Below are positions 1-5,662 of a stretch of DNA of 11,317 bases, piece by piece (within the stretch, counting starts at the first letter, position 1; each line of letters opens with the position of its first letter). Source of the stretch: Choanephora cucurbitarum. Taxonomy: Eukaryota; Mucoromycota; Mucoromycetes; Mucorales; Choanephoraceae. Where the stretch lies: NCBI GenBank assembly GCA_025331435.1, contig JAIWNI010000324.1, positions 1 to 11,317 on the forward strand, read 5' to 3'. The translations under genes were made by a program, and so were the position numbers. A model generated the notes under the pieces. It was not told the DNA's origin. It did not search any database and saw only the letters and a list, made by a program, of their open reading frames with translations.

Positions 1-228
1 AATGTCGTCGACGTTGACATGAATAAGCGTAAACAGCCAATCGAGGTTGAATATAACCTTCCTCAAATGCACAATCCCAACAAGAGAAGGTTTAAACCTC
101 AGATTGTGAACAAAAGAAGAAAGAAGGTTAAGCTGAACTTGTTACGTATAAGGAAGTTGCCTTTAGTAAAAGTCAGCTCTTCATCGTATTCGTCGAGACA
201 TAAGGATCAATCAGAGAGAAGTATATAA
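1..228 (+). CDS. Pol C-terminal tail, Ty3/Gypsy (partial, 5' end outside window)
   Basis: The frame is open from base 1 to a TAA at 226-228, so the ATG at 19 is internal and not a start. The peptide has no catalytic domain. It is the very end of a Gypsy polyprotein, downstream of integrase. It aligns without real gaps to the last residues of the right-hand Pol: KRKQPIEVEYNLP, NPNKRRFKPQ, KRRKKV and RKLPL are shared, roughly 48 of 70 positions by eye. The segment is strongly basic with several KR clusters that resemble nuclear localisation signals, so a role in nuclear entry or nucleic-acid binding of the integration complex is plausible but inferred. The frame shows no lesion. Confidence 0.82.
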   Translation, partial: NVVDVDMNKRKQPIEVEYNLPQMHNPNKRRFKPQIVNKRRKKVKLNLLRIRKLPLVKVSSSSYSSRHKDQSERSI

Positions 229-282
229 TTACTTCCTACTTTATTTGAAATAGTATAGATATTGAGTTTAGAATAGAAAAGA

Positions 283-290
283 TATAAAAG
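283..290 (+). promoter_or_regulatory. TATA-like box in left LTR
   Basis: TATAAAAG lies about 27 bases into the LTR. The right LTR has TATAAATA at the matching place (5601-5608, minus strand). Conservation of a TATA-like sequence between two otherwise diverged LTRs suggests a core promoter. This is inference from position and motif only. Confidence 0.4.
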
Positions 291-319
291 ACCGTATTTT
301 GTATAATTGTAAGTTCTTT

Positions 320-400
320 ATCAAAGACTTATTATCAAAATACAGGTAAACGATAAATAAGAAAAACAAATAAGATCAAAGACTTATTATCAAAATACAG
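320..400 (+). repeat. Two identical 26-bp direct repeats in left LTR
   Basis: Copies at 320-345 and 375-400 are identical over 26 bases, beginning ATCAAAGACTTATTATC and ending AAAATACAG, with start points 55 bases apart. The intervening bases (346-374) are A-rich and unrelated. The right LTR has the same duplicated arrangement with its own version of the motif. Confidence 0.85.
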
Positions 401-440
401 AAACACGTCACTGTCTTCTAGAATATTTTCCCAGTAATTG

Positions 441-473
441 ATTGGCTAGAAAACCTTCTAAAGTCACGTGACT
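441..473 (+). promoter_or_regulatory. CCAAT-box plus CACGTG E-box module in left LTR
   Basis: ATTGGCTAG (441-449, an inverted CCAAT box) is followed 11 bases later by AAGTCACGTGACT (461-473). The latter contains the palindrome AGTCACGTGACT with a CACGTG core at 465-470, the consensus of bHLH factors. The same pair with the same spacing occurs in the right LTR, which indicates constraint. Binding by any particular factor is not shown. Confidence 0.5.
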
Positions 474-509
474 ACTAGTAAACATCCTCAAGATAACAAG
501 AAGACGACA

Positions 510-724
510 CTTTCGCTTTTTGAATACTTTTAGTCCTTCGTATACCTCTATCACGTGACTTGAAGCTCAAGAACTAGCCAATTACATTGCTCATACACTC
601 AAGAAGTATACTAGCAACGCACAAACACTCTCATCGCTCATAGACATAACTTGCAACAAAGCTTAGACCACCAGTACCTCTATTTTCACATTTATACGAG
701 TCGTTTTGAAAGTTAGTTTTCAAG
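510..724 (+). promoter_or_regulatory. LINE 5' leader / internal promoter region
   Basis: This 215-base non-coding stretch separates the left LTR from LINE ORF1. It contains, in plus-strand order, TTAG (530-533), GTATAC (540-545), TCACGTGACTT (551-561), CTAGCCAAT (574-582) and TCAAGAAG (599-606). The rest is C/A-rich with no ORF. The CACGTG and CCAAT motifs fit an internal promoter such as LINEs need, but the same block also occurs in the right LTR, so part of this stretch may be LTR-derived. The ORF1 start has a fair context (A at -3, G at +1 absent). Confidence 0.5.
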
Positions 725-1432
725 ATGACTACACCAATGCAACAAACTGCACCCACCTCTTTTGTTCGCAATCAACCCGTTGACTTGCAACATCTTCAGA
801 CACTTGTGTTGCAGTTGCAACAACAGGTTCAACAACATGATGGGCTCTTCAAACATATCGAGTCTCTTCAAGAAAAAATTTTTTCCCTTGAGGAAAAAAA
901 TAAAAAACTAATCTCTGAGAATGAAAGACTTCTCAATTTAGTCAACTCACAGGTAGCTAATCCTGTACGCTCTGTATCAGATGATACAAATGGTACCTCT
1001 GCTTCTTCTTGGGCCGCTGCTGCTGCCAAACCTGCTCTCTCCTCTCCTGTCTCTGCTGCTGCACCTGCCAAAAAGGCTCGTGCACCTTCTACAAAAAAGC
1101 GTGCTGCTGCTGCTCGTGCTTTTATGAGCCCTGGGGCCAAAGGTCCTCAAGGCTTTAAATATGTTTACCTTGGCCGCTCTCGTAAGATCAATAGATCTGA
1201 GGTTCGTTCTCGTCTTCGCCGCATTGGCGTTGATACCGGCCGTGTCCTTGACATTTCTTTTCCTGCTTCTGGTGTTCTCGGTGTCCTGATGCATGTGCAG
1301 TATGTGGAGCAATTCACTGCTGTCATGCAGAAGGCTGGCGCTGAGCTTGTGAAGGATTTCGATCCTTTGGATCCATCCAACCTTGCTGATCCCAAGTTTG
1401 CCTCTCTGTCGGTCGACCAACGTGCCGCTTAA
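725..1432 (+). CDS. LINE ORF1 protein, RNA-binding type (stops early at an in-frame TAA)
   Basis: The 235-residue product is the probable RNP protein of the LINE, expected to coat the element RNA in the cytoplasm. Residues about 18-75 are Gln/Leu-rich, then Glu/Lys/Leu-rich with heptad-like spacing, a likely coiled coil for multimerisation. Residues 92-135 form an Ala/Ser/Lys-rich basic linker (KKAR, TKKR). Residues about 144-215, starting FKYVYLGRSRKINRSEV, look like a small alpha/beta domain that could be an RRM-like fold; I cannot confirm this. No CCHC knuckle is present. The ATG at 725 is the first in the frame after the leader. The frame stops at TAA 1430-1432 but continues in the same phase to 1663, so the ancestral protein was probably about 312 residues. 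Confidence 0.8.
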   Translation: MTTPMQQTAPTSFVRNQPVDLQHLQTLVLQLQQQVQQHDGLFKHIESLQEKIFSLEEKNKKLISENERLLNLVNSQVANPVRSVSDDTNGTSASSWAAAAAKPALSSPVSAAAPAKKARAPSTKKRAAAARAFMSPGAKGPQGFKYVYLGRSRKINRSEVRSRLRRIGVDTGRVLDISFPASGVLGVLMHVQYVEQFTAVMQKAGAELVKDFDPLDPSNLADPKFASLSVDQRAA

Positions 1433-1663
1433 ATGCATGAGCTGGTTAACGGTCGTGCTCTTGACACTCTCTCTTTCCTTCGTCCTGTTGTTGTCGGTTC
1501 TGTTGCCCGTTCCTTTTTGGATTGGGGAAGGATCGATGACACCGATCTCCGTTCTGCTGTCGCCGCTGCTCACTCTCGCCAACAGGCTCAAGATCCCCGT
1601 GCCAAGTCCTTTGCTTTCTCAAAGACCGGCTCTGACGATAGTGATTCTGTAATGTCTCTTTAA
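1433..1663 (+). CDS. LINE ORF1 C-terminal part, in frame after one stop codon
   Basis: This 76-codon frame starts with an ATG immediately after the ORF1 stop (TAA ATG, 1430-1435) and is in exactly the same phase as ORF1. It ends with TAA at 1661-1663, whose last A is the first base of the ORF2 ATG. The peptide opens MHELVNGRALDTLSFLRPVV and ends in an acidic serine-rich tail (TGSDDSDSVMSL). Its codon bias matches ORF1. The simplest reading is that it is the natural C-terminus of ORF1, cut off by a nonsense mutation. Alternatives are stop-codon readthrough or reinitiation at the adjacent ATG. Confidence 0.68.
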   Translation: MHELVNGRALDTLSFLRPVVVGSVARSFLDWGRIDDTDLRSAVAAAHSRQQAQDPRAKSFAFSKTGSDDSDSVMSL

Positions 1664-1665
1664 TG
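1661..1665 (+). promoter_or_regulatory. UAAUG stop-start overlap joining ORF1 and ORF2
   Basis: TAATG fuses the stop of the ORF1 frame (TAA 1661-1663) with the ATG of ORF2 (1663-1665). The same arrangement is known to support termination-reinitiation in the silkworm LINE SART1, so it probably sets the ORF2 start here and couples the translation of the two proteins. Coupling is inferred from the arrangement alone. Confidence 0.65.
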
Positions 1666-4269
1666 AGTCCTCTTACAGATCCTTTCTCTATACCCACCCC
1701 TCTCCGCTCCTTCTCTCTAAGCATCTGGAATGCTAATGGCCTTCGGGCCTCAACCATCCACGATGTCCTATCCCATGTCCTCCACACCGATGTCCTCTTT
1801 GTGACAGAAACTTGGCTCACATCTGGCTTTCTTCCAGTTGAGTGGTCTCAGTACCATCTCTATGGCAAGAAGCTAATAAACGCAAACAACCGTGGTTCTG
1901 GTGGTGTTTCGGCACTCATCTCTCCTCATTGTCAACTCTCTGTCTCTCAACTTCCCTCTCTCAATGCATACACTCTTTCTTTGAAAATTGATAAGGTCAA
2001 TGTGCATTGTGTTTATTTTCCACCCAGTATCTCTAATGATCTGGTGCTATCCGCTTTACAACAAATCCCCCTTCACTCTGACTCCATTATCTGTGGTGAC
2101 TTCAATGCTCGTTTTGGTGCTCTTACCGGTGATTCCGCTACCAATCCCCGTGGACTTGCTATGGCAACATGGCTTGAACAATATGGGTTGGCTGTGCTCA
2201 ACTCGTCTCTTTCTCCAGGTGTTGCTACCTTTTCTACGTTTCGGCGTGAAAGGGAAGTGAGTAGCATCATCGATCTGTTCGTAACAAATATACCTGCAAA
2301 GGATATGCGTTCGGCTCAGATCGTGGTAGAATCTGACTTGTCTCTTGGCTCTGACCATAGATTGTTGACTCTGTCTTTCGACTATGCGTCTGTGGCTGCT
2401 GGTGCTTCGGCGCCAACCTTGGCTCCTAGACGGCTTTGGAACCTGTCTCGCTTGCAAGACACGGAACCGCTAGCTCTGTTTAGGTCCAGGTTTAGGACTA
2501 GTGTCTCGCCCTTGGGTGATGCGCTGTCCGCTCTGGTTGCTTCTCCTCCTACATGCCGCCCTGACATTGATGGTCTGAATGCTACTCTTAATGAGTGCTT
2601 CTACGATTCCTTGGATGGATCGGTTGGTGTGAGAGCACCTCGGTCTGGTAAGTGGTGGAAGAAATACTGGACTTCGGAAATCGAGTCTGCTGCTCGTGAA
2701 CGCGATCGCTGTTATAGTATGTGGCGTCACGCCCTAGGTGTTGACAAAGCGTACTGGTGGTCGTTGCATCTTGATGCTCATCGTTCGTTCCGTCGTTTGG
2801 TATCAAAGGCAAAACGTCTCTCTTGGAAGAATTTCTGTGCCCAACTGGAAAAAGATTTCTCTAAAGCTACGGCCACTCTTTCAAGGATAAAAAGGCGTCG
2901 TGACTGCTCATCAACCTACGCTCATCCTGACGGTCCTGCTGCATCAGTGGATACCATGGCCTCTCACTTGGCCACTGTCTACAATGGTTCCCTTTTGCCT
3001 GCGCCTGACGCTCGCCCTTCTGCTCCATCACCTCACGATAGTTTGCTTCCCTATGCTCTACCTCAAGATTTGGACATTTTCTCTGTAGATGCTATCACGG
3101 TTCACATCCAGCGGTTACCTCTACGCAAGGCACCGGGTAGCGATCACCTGAAAGCAGAAATGCTGAAGGCCGTTGCCGCGGACCTTGCCCCGCTACTCTC
3201 TCTTTTCTTCTCTCTGTGTTATCAATGGTCGTACACCCCCTCTCTCTGGCGTCTCGCCAATGTCTTCCCGATACACAAGAAAAACGATCCCTCTGATCCT
3301 GCAAACTATCGGCCAATCTCTCTGACTTCGGTTATGCGTAAGCTCTTTGAGTTTTGCATCTCTCGTTGTCTGTATGAACACTCGCCTCCACTTGACATTG
3401 CGCAAGGTGGTTTCCGTCCGCAGCGTAGCCCTCTGGATCAAGCCCTCTGCTTGCATGACTTGATGCATGACTACCTGCTCACCCACCATCGCCGTCCTGT
3501 GGTTGCTTTTCTTGACATCAAGGCTGCTTATGACACAGTTGACCGACGTGTCATCTGGAATGCTCTGGCTGATTCCTCTCTACCCCGCCCACTTCTTGGA
3601 TTGCTCATCAACTTGTTTGATGACGTTCAGATTTCGGTGCTGATCGCTAATCATTCCTCTGCGCCTTTTACTCCTGTCACTGGTGTTCTACAAGGCTCTG
3701 TTCTCTCCCCGCATCTGTACTCTTTGTACATCAACTCGCTTCCCTCTGCTCTCCGCGCTGCTGCCTCGGATGGTACTACTTCGGTATGTCCACCAGGTTC
3801 GCCTTCTTCTCCTTCCTCTCCTTCTCCTCCTCCTTCGCCAATTCCTTTGAATTGCCTTCTCTTCGCGGATGACGTTGCGATCATTGGCTCTAGTAGTCAG
3901 GTCCAACGGATGCTGAACATTGCCGCTGAGCATTCTCGCTCCCTCGGATATCGCTGGAGTCCGTCTAAATGTGCAGTCCTCAACGCACGACCTGATGGCC
4001 CACGATTGACGTTGTACGATGAACCGTTACCGCTCGTTGACGAATTTGTATACCTCGGTGTACCTTTTCGCTCAAAGGGCATTTCTGGTCCAGATCTTGT
4101 CTCTTTTCGTGCAGCTAAGGCTGTCAAGACCATGGCCCTGCTGGTCTCAGTAGGTGTCCACCGTAACGGCTTCTCTCTCCTCTTGTCCTCTCGACTGTAT
4201 ACCTGCTTTATCCGTCCAAAGATAGAGTATGGGCTTGGCTATTGCCCGTATCTCCTCTTCAAGATATGA
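1663..4269 (+). CDS. LINE ORF2 protein: APE-type endonuclease and reverse transcriptase (main part, frameshifted near its end)
   Basis: ORF2 carries out target-primed reverse transcription. The endonuclease spans residues about 15-240 and has the expected sites: SIWNANG (20-26), FVTETW with Glu49, CGDFNAR (144-150, Asp146 and Asn148), DLFVTN (204-209) and the terminal SDH at 230-232. After a linker with Trp/Arg-rich stretches (330-395), the reverse transcriptase runs about 475-830: KAPGSD (489-494), NYRPISLTS (548-556), GGFRPQRS (582-589), FLDIKAAYD with Asp618, GVLQGSVLSP (674-683) and FADD (734-737). All catalytic residues appear intact. A Ser/Pro-rich insertion (708-727) precedes FADD. The frame ends at TGA 4267-4269 just after IRPKIEYGLG, where the family should continue into the thumb and C-terminal region; that part is found in another frame from 4242. 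Confidence 0.9.
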   Translation: MSPLTDPFSIPTPLRSFSLSIWNANGLRASTIHDVLSHVLHTDVLFVTETWLTSGFLPVEWSQYHLYGKKLINANNRGSGGVSALISPHCQLSVSQLPSLNAYTLSLKIDKVNVHCVYFPPSISNDLVLSALQQIPLHSDSIICGDFNARFGALTGDSATNPRGLAMATWLEQYGLAVLNSSLSPGVATFSTFRREREVSSIIDLFVTNIPAKDMRSAQIVVESDLSLGSDHRLLTLSFDYASVAAGASAPTLAPRRLWNLSRLQDTEPLALFRSRFRTSVSPLGDALSALVASPPTCRPDIDGLNATLNECFYDSLDGSVGVRAPRSGKWWKKYWTSEIESAARERDRCYSMWRHALGVDKAYWWSLHLDAHRSFRRLVSKAKRLSWKNFCAQLEKDFSKATATLSRIKRRRDCSSTYAHPDGPAASVDTMASHLATVYNGSLLPAPDARPSAPSPHDSLLPYALPQDLDIFSVDAITVHIQRLPLRKAPGSDHLKAEMLKAVAADLAPLLSLFFSLCYQWSYTPSLWRLANVFPIHKKNDPSDPANYRPISLTSVMRKLFEFCISRCLYEHSPPLDIAQGGFRPQRSPLDQALCLHDLMHDYLLTHHRRPVVAFLDIKAAYDTVDRRVIWNALADSSLPRPLLGLLINLFDDVQISVLIANHSSAPFTPVTGVLQGSVLSPHLYSLYINSLPSALRAAASDGTTSVCPPGSPSSPSSPSPPPSPIPLNCLLFADDVAIIGSSSQVQRMLNIAAEHSRSLGYRWSPSKCAVLNARPDGPRLTLYDEPLPLVDEFVYLGVPFRSKGISGPDLVSFRAAKAVKTMALLVSVGVHRNGFSLLLSSRLYTCFIRPKIEYGLGYCPYLLFKI
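3784..3843 (+). repeat. Ser/Pro low-complexity insertion inside the RT domain
   Basis: CT-rich, near-triplet repeats (TCTCCTTCC-like) encode about 20 residues of Ser and Pro between the GVLQGSVLSP and FADD motifs of the LINE reverse transcriptase. The insertion keeps the frame. It is likely a flexible loop and may have grown by slippage. Confidence 0.7.
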
Positions 4270-5069
4270 AACAGCTCGATGACCTTCAAAACCGGCTGGT
4301 CCGTATGTTCATTGGTGGCTCTTGGTTTCAAGTAGCAAAACACATCACTTGCCTGCCTGCTATGATTCATAGGTACAATGTCCTTGTCACAAGATACGTT
4401 CTTCGTGTACAATACCTCCCTGATGACTGCTTGCTTGTGCTCTTACGTGATCAACTGCGGTACCCTCGCCTTACTAAGCTTCTTCAACAGAATGCTCTCT
4501 ACCTCTCTCTCCCTGATCCACCGCCTGTCTCTAATGTTGAGCTTCGTGCTCACTTTAGGCGATATTGGCAGGATCAGTTCAACCGCCAAATGGCAACTCA
4601 AGCTTCTCGTGGCCGTGCTGTCCTCTTGCGTGCCTGTCGTCCGTGCACTTCAAAGCCGGATCCAATCCTCTACCTCCCAATGACAACTACTGCTCGCAGT
4701 AGGCTTGTTCGTTGGCGTCTTGGTCGCTTTGCGAATCTTCGTGAAGAATGTCCCTGCCTCTCCGGTGCCTACATTTCAAGAGATCATTTCTTGTCTTGTA
4801 GTGCACTTGATCCATCCCTCTTTTTCGACCTCCCTTCTCCTCCGGCTGGCGTTCATCCGATCGACCATGCCCTCAACTCTCTACCTGTAAAGGCTTCCAC
4901 TGGTCCTCCTCCTTTTTGGTCCTCTCTTCTCCAATTGCTTCATGCAATAGACTCTCTGGTGCATCCTCTTGCTACCATCGCTCCAGAACCTGATCCAAAT
5001 GGATCATGGCTTCCTCCTCCTCCTCCTCCTCCTCCTCCTCCTCCTCCTTCTCCTCCGATCTCTCCATAG
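4242..5069 (+). CDS. LINE ORF2 C-terminal part, shifted frame
   Basis: This 275-codon frame carries the rest of ORF2. It is open from 4167, after a TAA at 4164-4166, and ends at TAG 5067-5069. It has no credible start of its own; the TTG at 4242 is only the first start-like codon in the overlap. Content begins SPLQDMKQLDDLQNRLVRMF, the expected continuation after the IRPKIEYGL segment of the upstream frame. It includes a C-terminal Cys/His cluster (Cys170, Cys172, His182, Cys186; C-x-C-x9-H-x3-C), a usual feature downstream of the RT in many LINEs, and ends with a poly-proline run (258-269). No RNase H is seen. Joining the two frames needs a net -1 (or +2) change between about 4236 and 4250, giving an ancestral ORF2 of about 1,135 residues. 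Confidence 0.82.
   Translation: MPVSPLQDMKQLDDLQNRLVRMFIGGSWFQVAKHITCLPAMIHRYNVLVTRYVLRVQYLPDDCLLVLLRDQLRYPRLTKLLQQNALYLSLPDPPPVSNVELRAHFRRYWQDQFNRQMATQASRGRAVLLRACRPCTSKPDPILYLPMTTTARSRLVRWRLGRFANLREECPCLSGAYISRDHFLSCSALDPSLFFDLPSPPAGVHPIDHALNSLPVKASTGPPPFWSSLLQLLHAIDSLVHPLATIAPEPDPNGSWLPPPPPPPPPPPPSPPISP
5012..5056 (+). repeat. (TCC)n microsatellite coding poly-proline
   Basis: About twelve uninterrupted TCC/CCT units (5012-5048), then a slightly impure extension to 5056, encode a run of prolines just before the end of ORF2. Triplet slippage would keep the frame, so the length may vary between copies. Confidence 0.9.
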
Positions 5070-5344
5070 ACAAAATGACCTCTTTAGCCTGCTCACTGCG
5101 CAACCACGGTGGTAAGTGATTATCAAAGTTCCCATCCGTTGGTGCTGCCTTTGGGCTCTAAAGTTGTCTCAGTACTCTGTTGCTCTCTCTTCCTGTCCTT
5201 CTGTTTCCTCTTTTCCCTTTTGTTCGTTTTTCTGCTGGGTTTTTTGTACTTTTTCCCACTCTTTTATTTAGTTTAGTTCATCCAATTCGGCTTATGCTCC
5301 ATAGAGTTGCCCAAAGAATTGTTGTATATAATAAAATATAATGT
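5070..5344 (+). other. LINE 3' UTR with A/T-rich tail
   Basis: This non-coding stretch follows the ORF2 stop. Its middle (about 5180-5275) is very T/C-rich. It ends in an A/T tail (TATATAATAAAATATAATG region, 5325-5344) with AATAAA at 5330-5335, a plausible polyadenylation signal. LINE 3' UTRs commonly carry the structure recognised by the reverse transcriptase; I could not identify a specific stem. Bases 5345-5372, between the tail and the LTR edge, match nothing else in the window and may be genomic target sequence. Confidence 0.6.
5330..5335 (+). terminator. Possible LINE polyadenylation signal
   Basis: AATAAA lies within the A/T-rich end of the LINE, about 260 bases after the ORF2 stop and about 10 bases before the presumed 3' end. 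This position fits a LINE 3' terminus. The A/T-rich context makes a chance occurrence possible. Confidence 0.45.
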
Positions 5345-5406
5345 TTCACCTGAGCTAACAAGGCACTTTTCTTGTCGTCTTAATAATTTCTTTAGGGTTT
5401 GTATAC

Positions 5407-5441
5407 AAAGTCACGTGACTTTAGAAGGATTTCTAGCCAAT
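5407..5441 (-). promoter_or_regulatory. CCAAT-box plus CACGTG palindrome module in right LTR
   Basis: AAAGTCACGTGACTTT (5407-5422) is a perfect 16-bp palindrome with an E-box core at 5412-5417. Eleven bases away is CTAGCCAAT (5433-5441). The pair is kept at identical spacing in the left LTR and with one extra base in the LINE leader. It lies near the 3' end of the LTR, so it may drive a promoter that starts close to the LTR end, or act as a downstream enhancer of the TATA-like site. Confidence 0.5.
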
Positions 5442-5480
5442 GAGATTACTGGGAAATGTTCTAGAAGGCCGTGACGCAGT

Positions 5481-5572
5481 CTGTGTTTTGGTAGAGTAAG
5501 TCTTTGATCTTTTATTTCTAATTTATATGCTTTTTATATGTTACCTGTGTTTTGGTAGAGTAAGTCTTTGAT
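5481..5572 (-). repeat. Two identical 28-bp direct repeats in right LTR
   Basis: Copies at 5481-5508 and 5545-5572 are identical over 28 bases (plus strand CTGTGTTTTGGTAGAG followed by TAAGTCTTTGAT), with start points 64 bases apart. The A/T-rich spacer is not repeated. The left LTR has the counterpart repeats in a different sequence version. Confidence 0.88.
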
Positions 5573-5600
5573 AAAGAACTTACTCTTGCCAACAACACGG

Positions 5601-5608
5601 TATTTATA
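5601..5608 (-). promoter_or_regulatory. TATA-like box in right LTR
   Basis: The minus strand reads TATAAATA about 27 bases into the LTR, at the place matching TATAAAAG in the left LTR. It is a candidate core promoter element of the U3 region, judged by motif and conserved position only. Confidence 0.4.
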
Positions 5609-5662
5609 TGTTTTCTAATCTATGCTAGTTATACATGCTTTTTCAAATAAAGTAGGAAGTAA

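Larger units (their letters stand above)
1..509 (+). mobile_element. 3' end of a Ty3/Gypsy LTR retrotransposon (left copy)
   Basis: This segment is the 3' terminus of an LTR retrotransposon cut by the window start. It holds the last 75 codons of pol, a 27-base stretch with the polypurine-like run, and a complete 3' LTR. The assignment comes from inside the window: the peptide and the LTR both match, in inverted orientation, the 3' end of the better preserved Ty3 element at 5373-11317. The similarity is partial (about two thirds of Pol C-terminal residues, with many LTR differences), so this is a separate family of the same lineage rather than a recent duplicate. The LTR ends with AAGACGACA at 501-509, the same terminus as the right-hand LTR. 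Confidence 0.88.
256..509 (+). repeat. 3' LTR of left Ty3/Gypsy element
   Basis: The LTR was found by aligning it with the reverse complement of 5373-5635. Shared landmarks in order are the TTACTTCCTACTTTATTTGA preamble (229-248, outside the LTR proper), a TATA-like TATAAAAG (283-290), AAGTTCTTTATCAAAGACTT, a duplicated motif (320-345 and 375-400), CCCAGTAAT, ATTGGCTAG (441-449), AAGTCACGTGACT (461-473) and the terminal AAGACGACA. The 3' edge at 509 is firm because two other LTR edges in the window carry the same end. The 5' edge is only an estimate by analogy with the right LTR; no clear TG is present here, so it could move by a few bases. Confidence 0.78.
510..5344 (+). mobile_element. Non-LTR retrotransposon (LINE), two-ORF type with APE-like endonuclease
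   Basis: The element has the classic LINE plan: leader, ORF1 with a coiled coil, ORF2 with an apurinic-type endonuclease followed by a reverse transcriptase and a C-terminal Cys/His motif, then a 3' UTR and an A/T-rich tail near 5320-5344 with AATAAA at 5330-5335. No RNase H domain is visible. The sense strand is strikingly pyrimidine-rich. The copy looks almost full length, with only two obvious lesions: a TAA in ORF1 at 1430-1432 and a frameshift in ORF2 near 4237-4250. The boundaries are estimates. I found no convincing target site duplication; the left edge is taken as the LTR end at 509 and the right edge as the end of the A/T-rich tail. Confidence 0.85.
5373..5635 (-). repeat. 3' LTR of right Ty3/Gypsy element
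   Basis: In element orientation the LTR begins TGTATAAC at 5635 and ends AAGACGACA at 5373, giving 263 bp with TGT...ACA ends. The 3' edge is supported by the start of the other LTR at 11299 and by the left element's LTR end at 509. The 5' edge rests on the TG dinucleotide and the GAAAAAG purine run just upstream; the matching 5' LTR edge is outside the window. Internal features are a TATA-like box, two 28-bp direct repeats, a CCAAT box and a CACGTG palindrome. A minus-strand AATAAA at 5511-5516 may serve polyadenylation. Confidence 0.82.

Noticed and set aside
977..1591. 204-codon minus-strand open frame across LINE ORF1
   Set aside because: It is antisense to ORF1, has no recognisable domain, and its composition follows from the pyrimidine-rich sense strand. 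It is a shadow frame.
2056..2457. 133-codon minus-strand frame inside the LINE endonuclease region
   Set aside because: It is antisense to a clear endonuclease domain and has no features of its own.
4242..4244. TTG at 4242 as a true start of a separate ORF3
   Set aside because: The peptide directly continues the RT thumb region of ORF2 and has no start context. A frameshifted ORF2 is the simpler explanation.
508..5369. CACTTT at 508-513 and 5364-5369 as a LINE target site duplication
   Set aside because: Six bases of low complexity, and the first copy overlaps the LTR end. Too weak to support a duplication.
229..5662. Inverted LTRs plus LINE as a composite DNA transposon with terminal inverted repeats
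   Set aside because: No transposase is present, both LTRs continue outward into their own pol genes, and the LTR ends point inward. Two separate LTR elements explain the inverted repeat.
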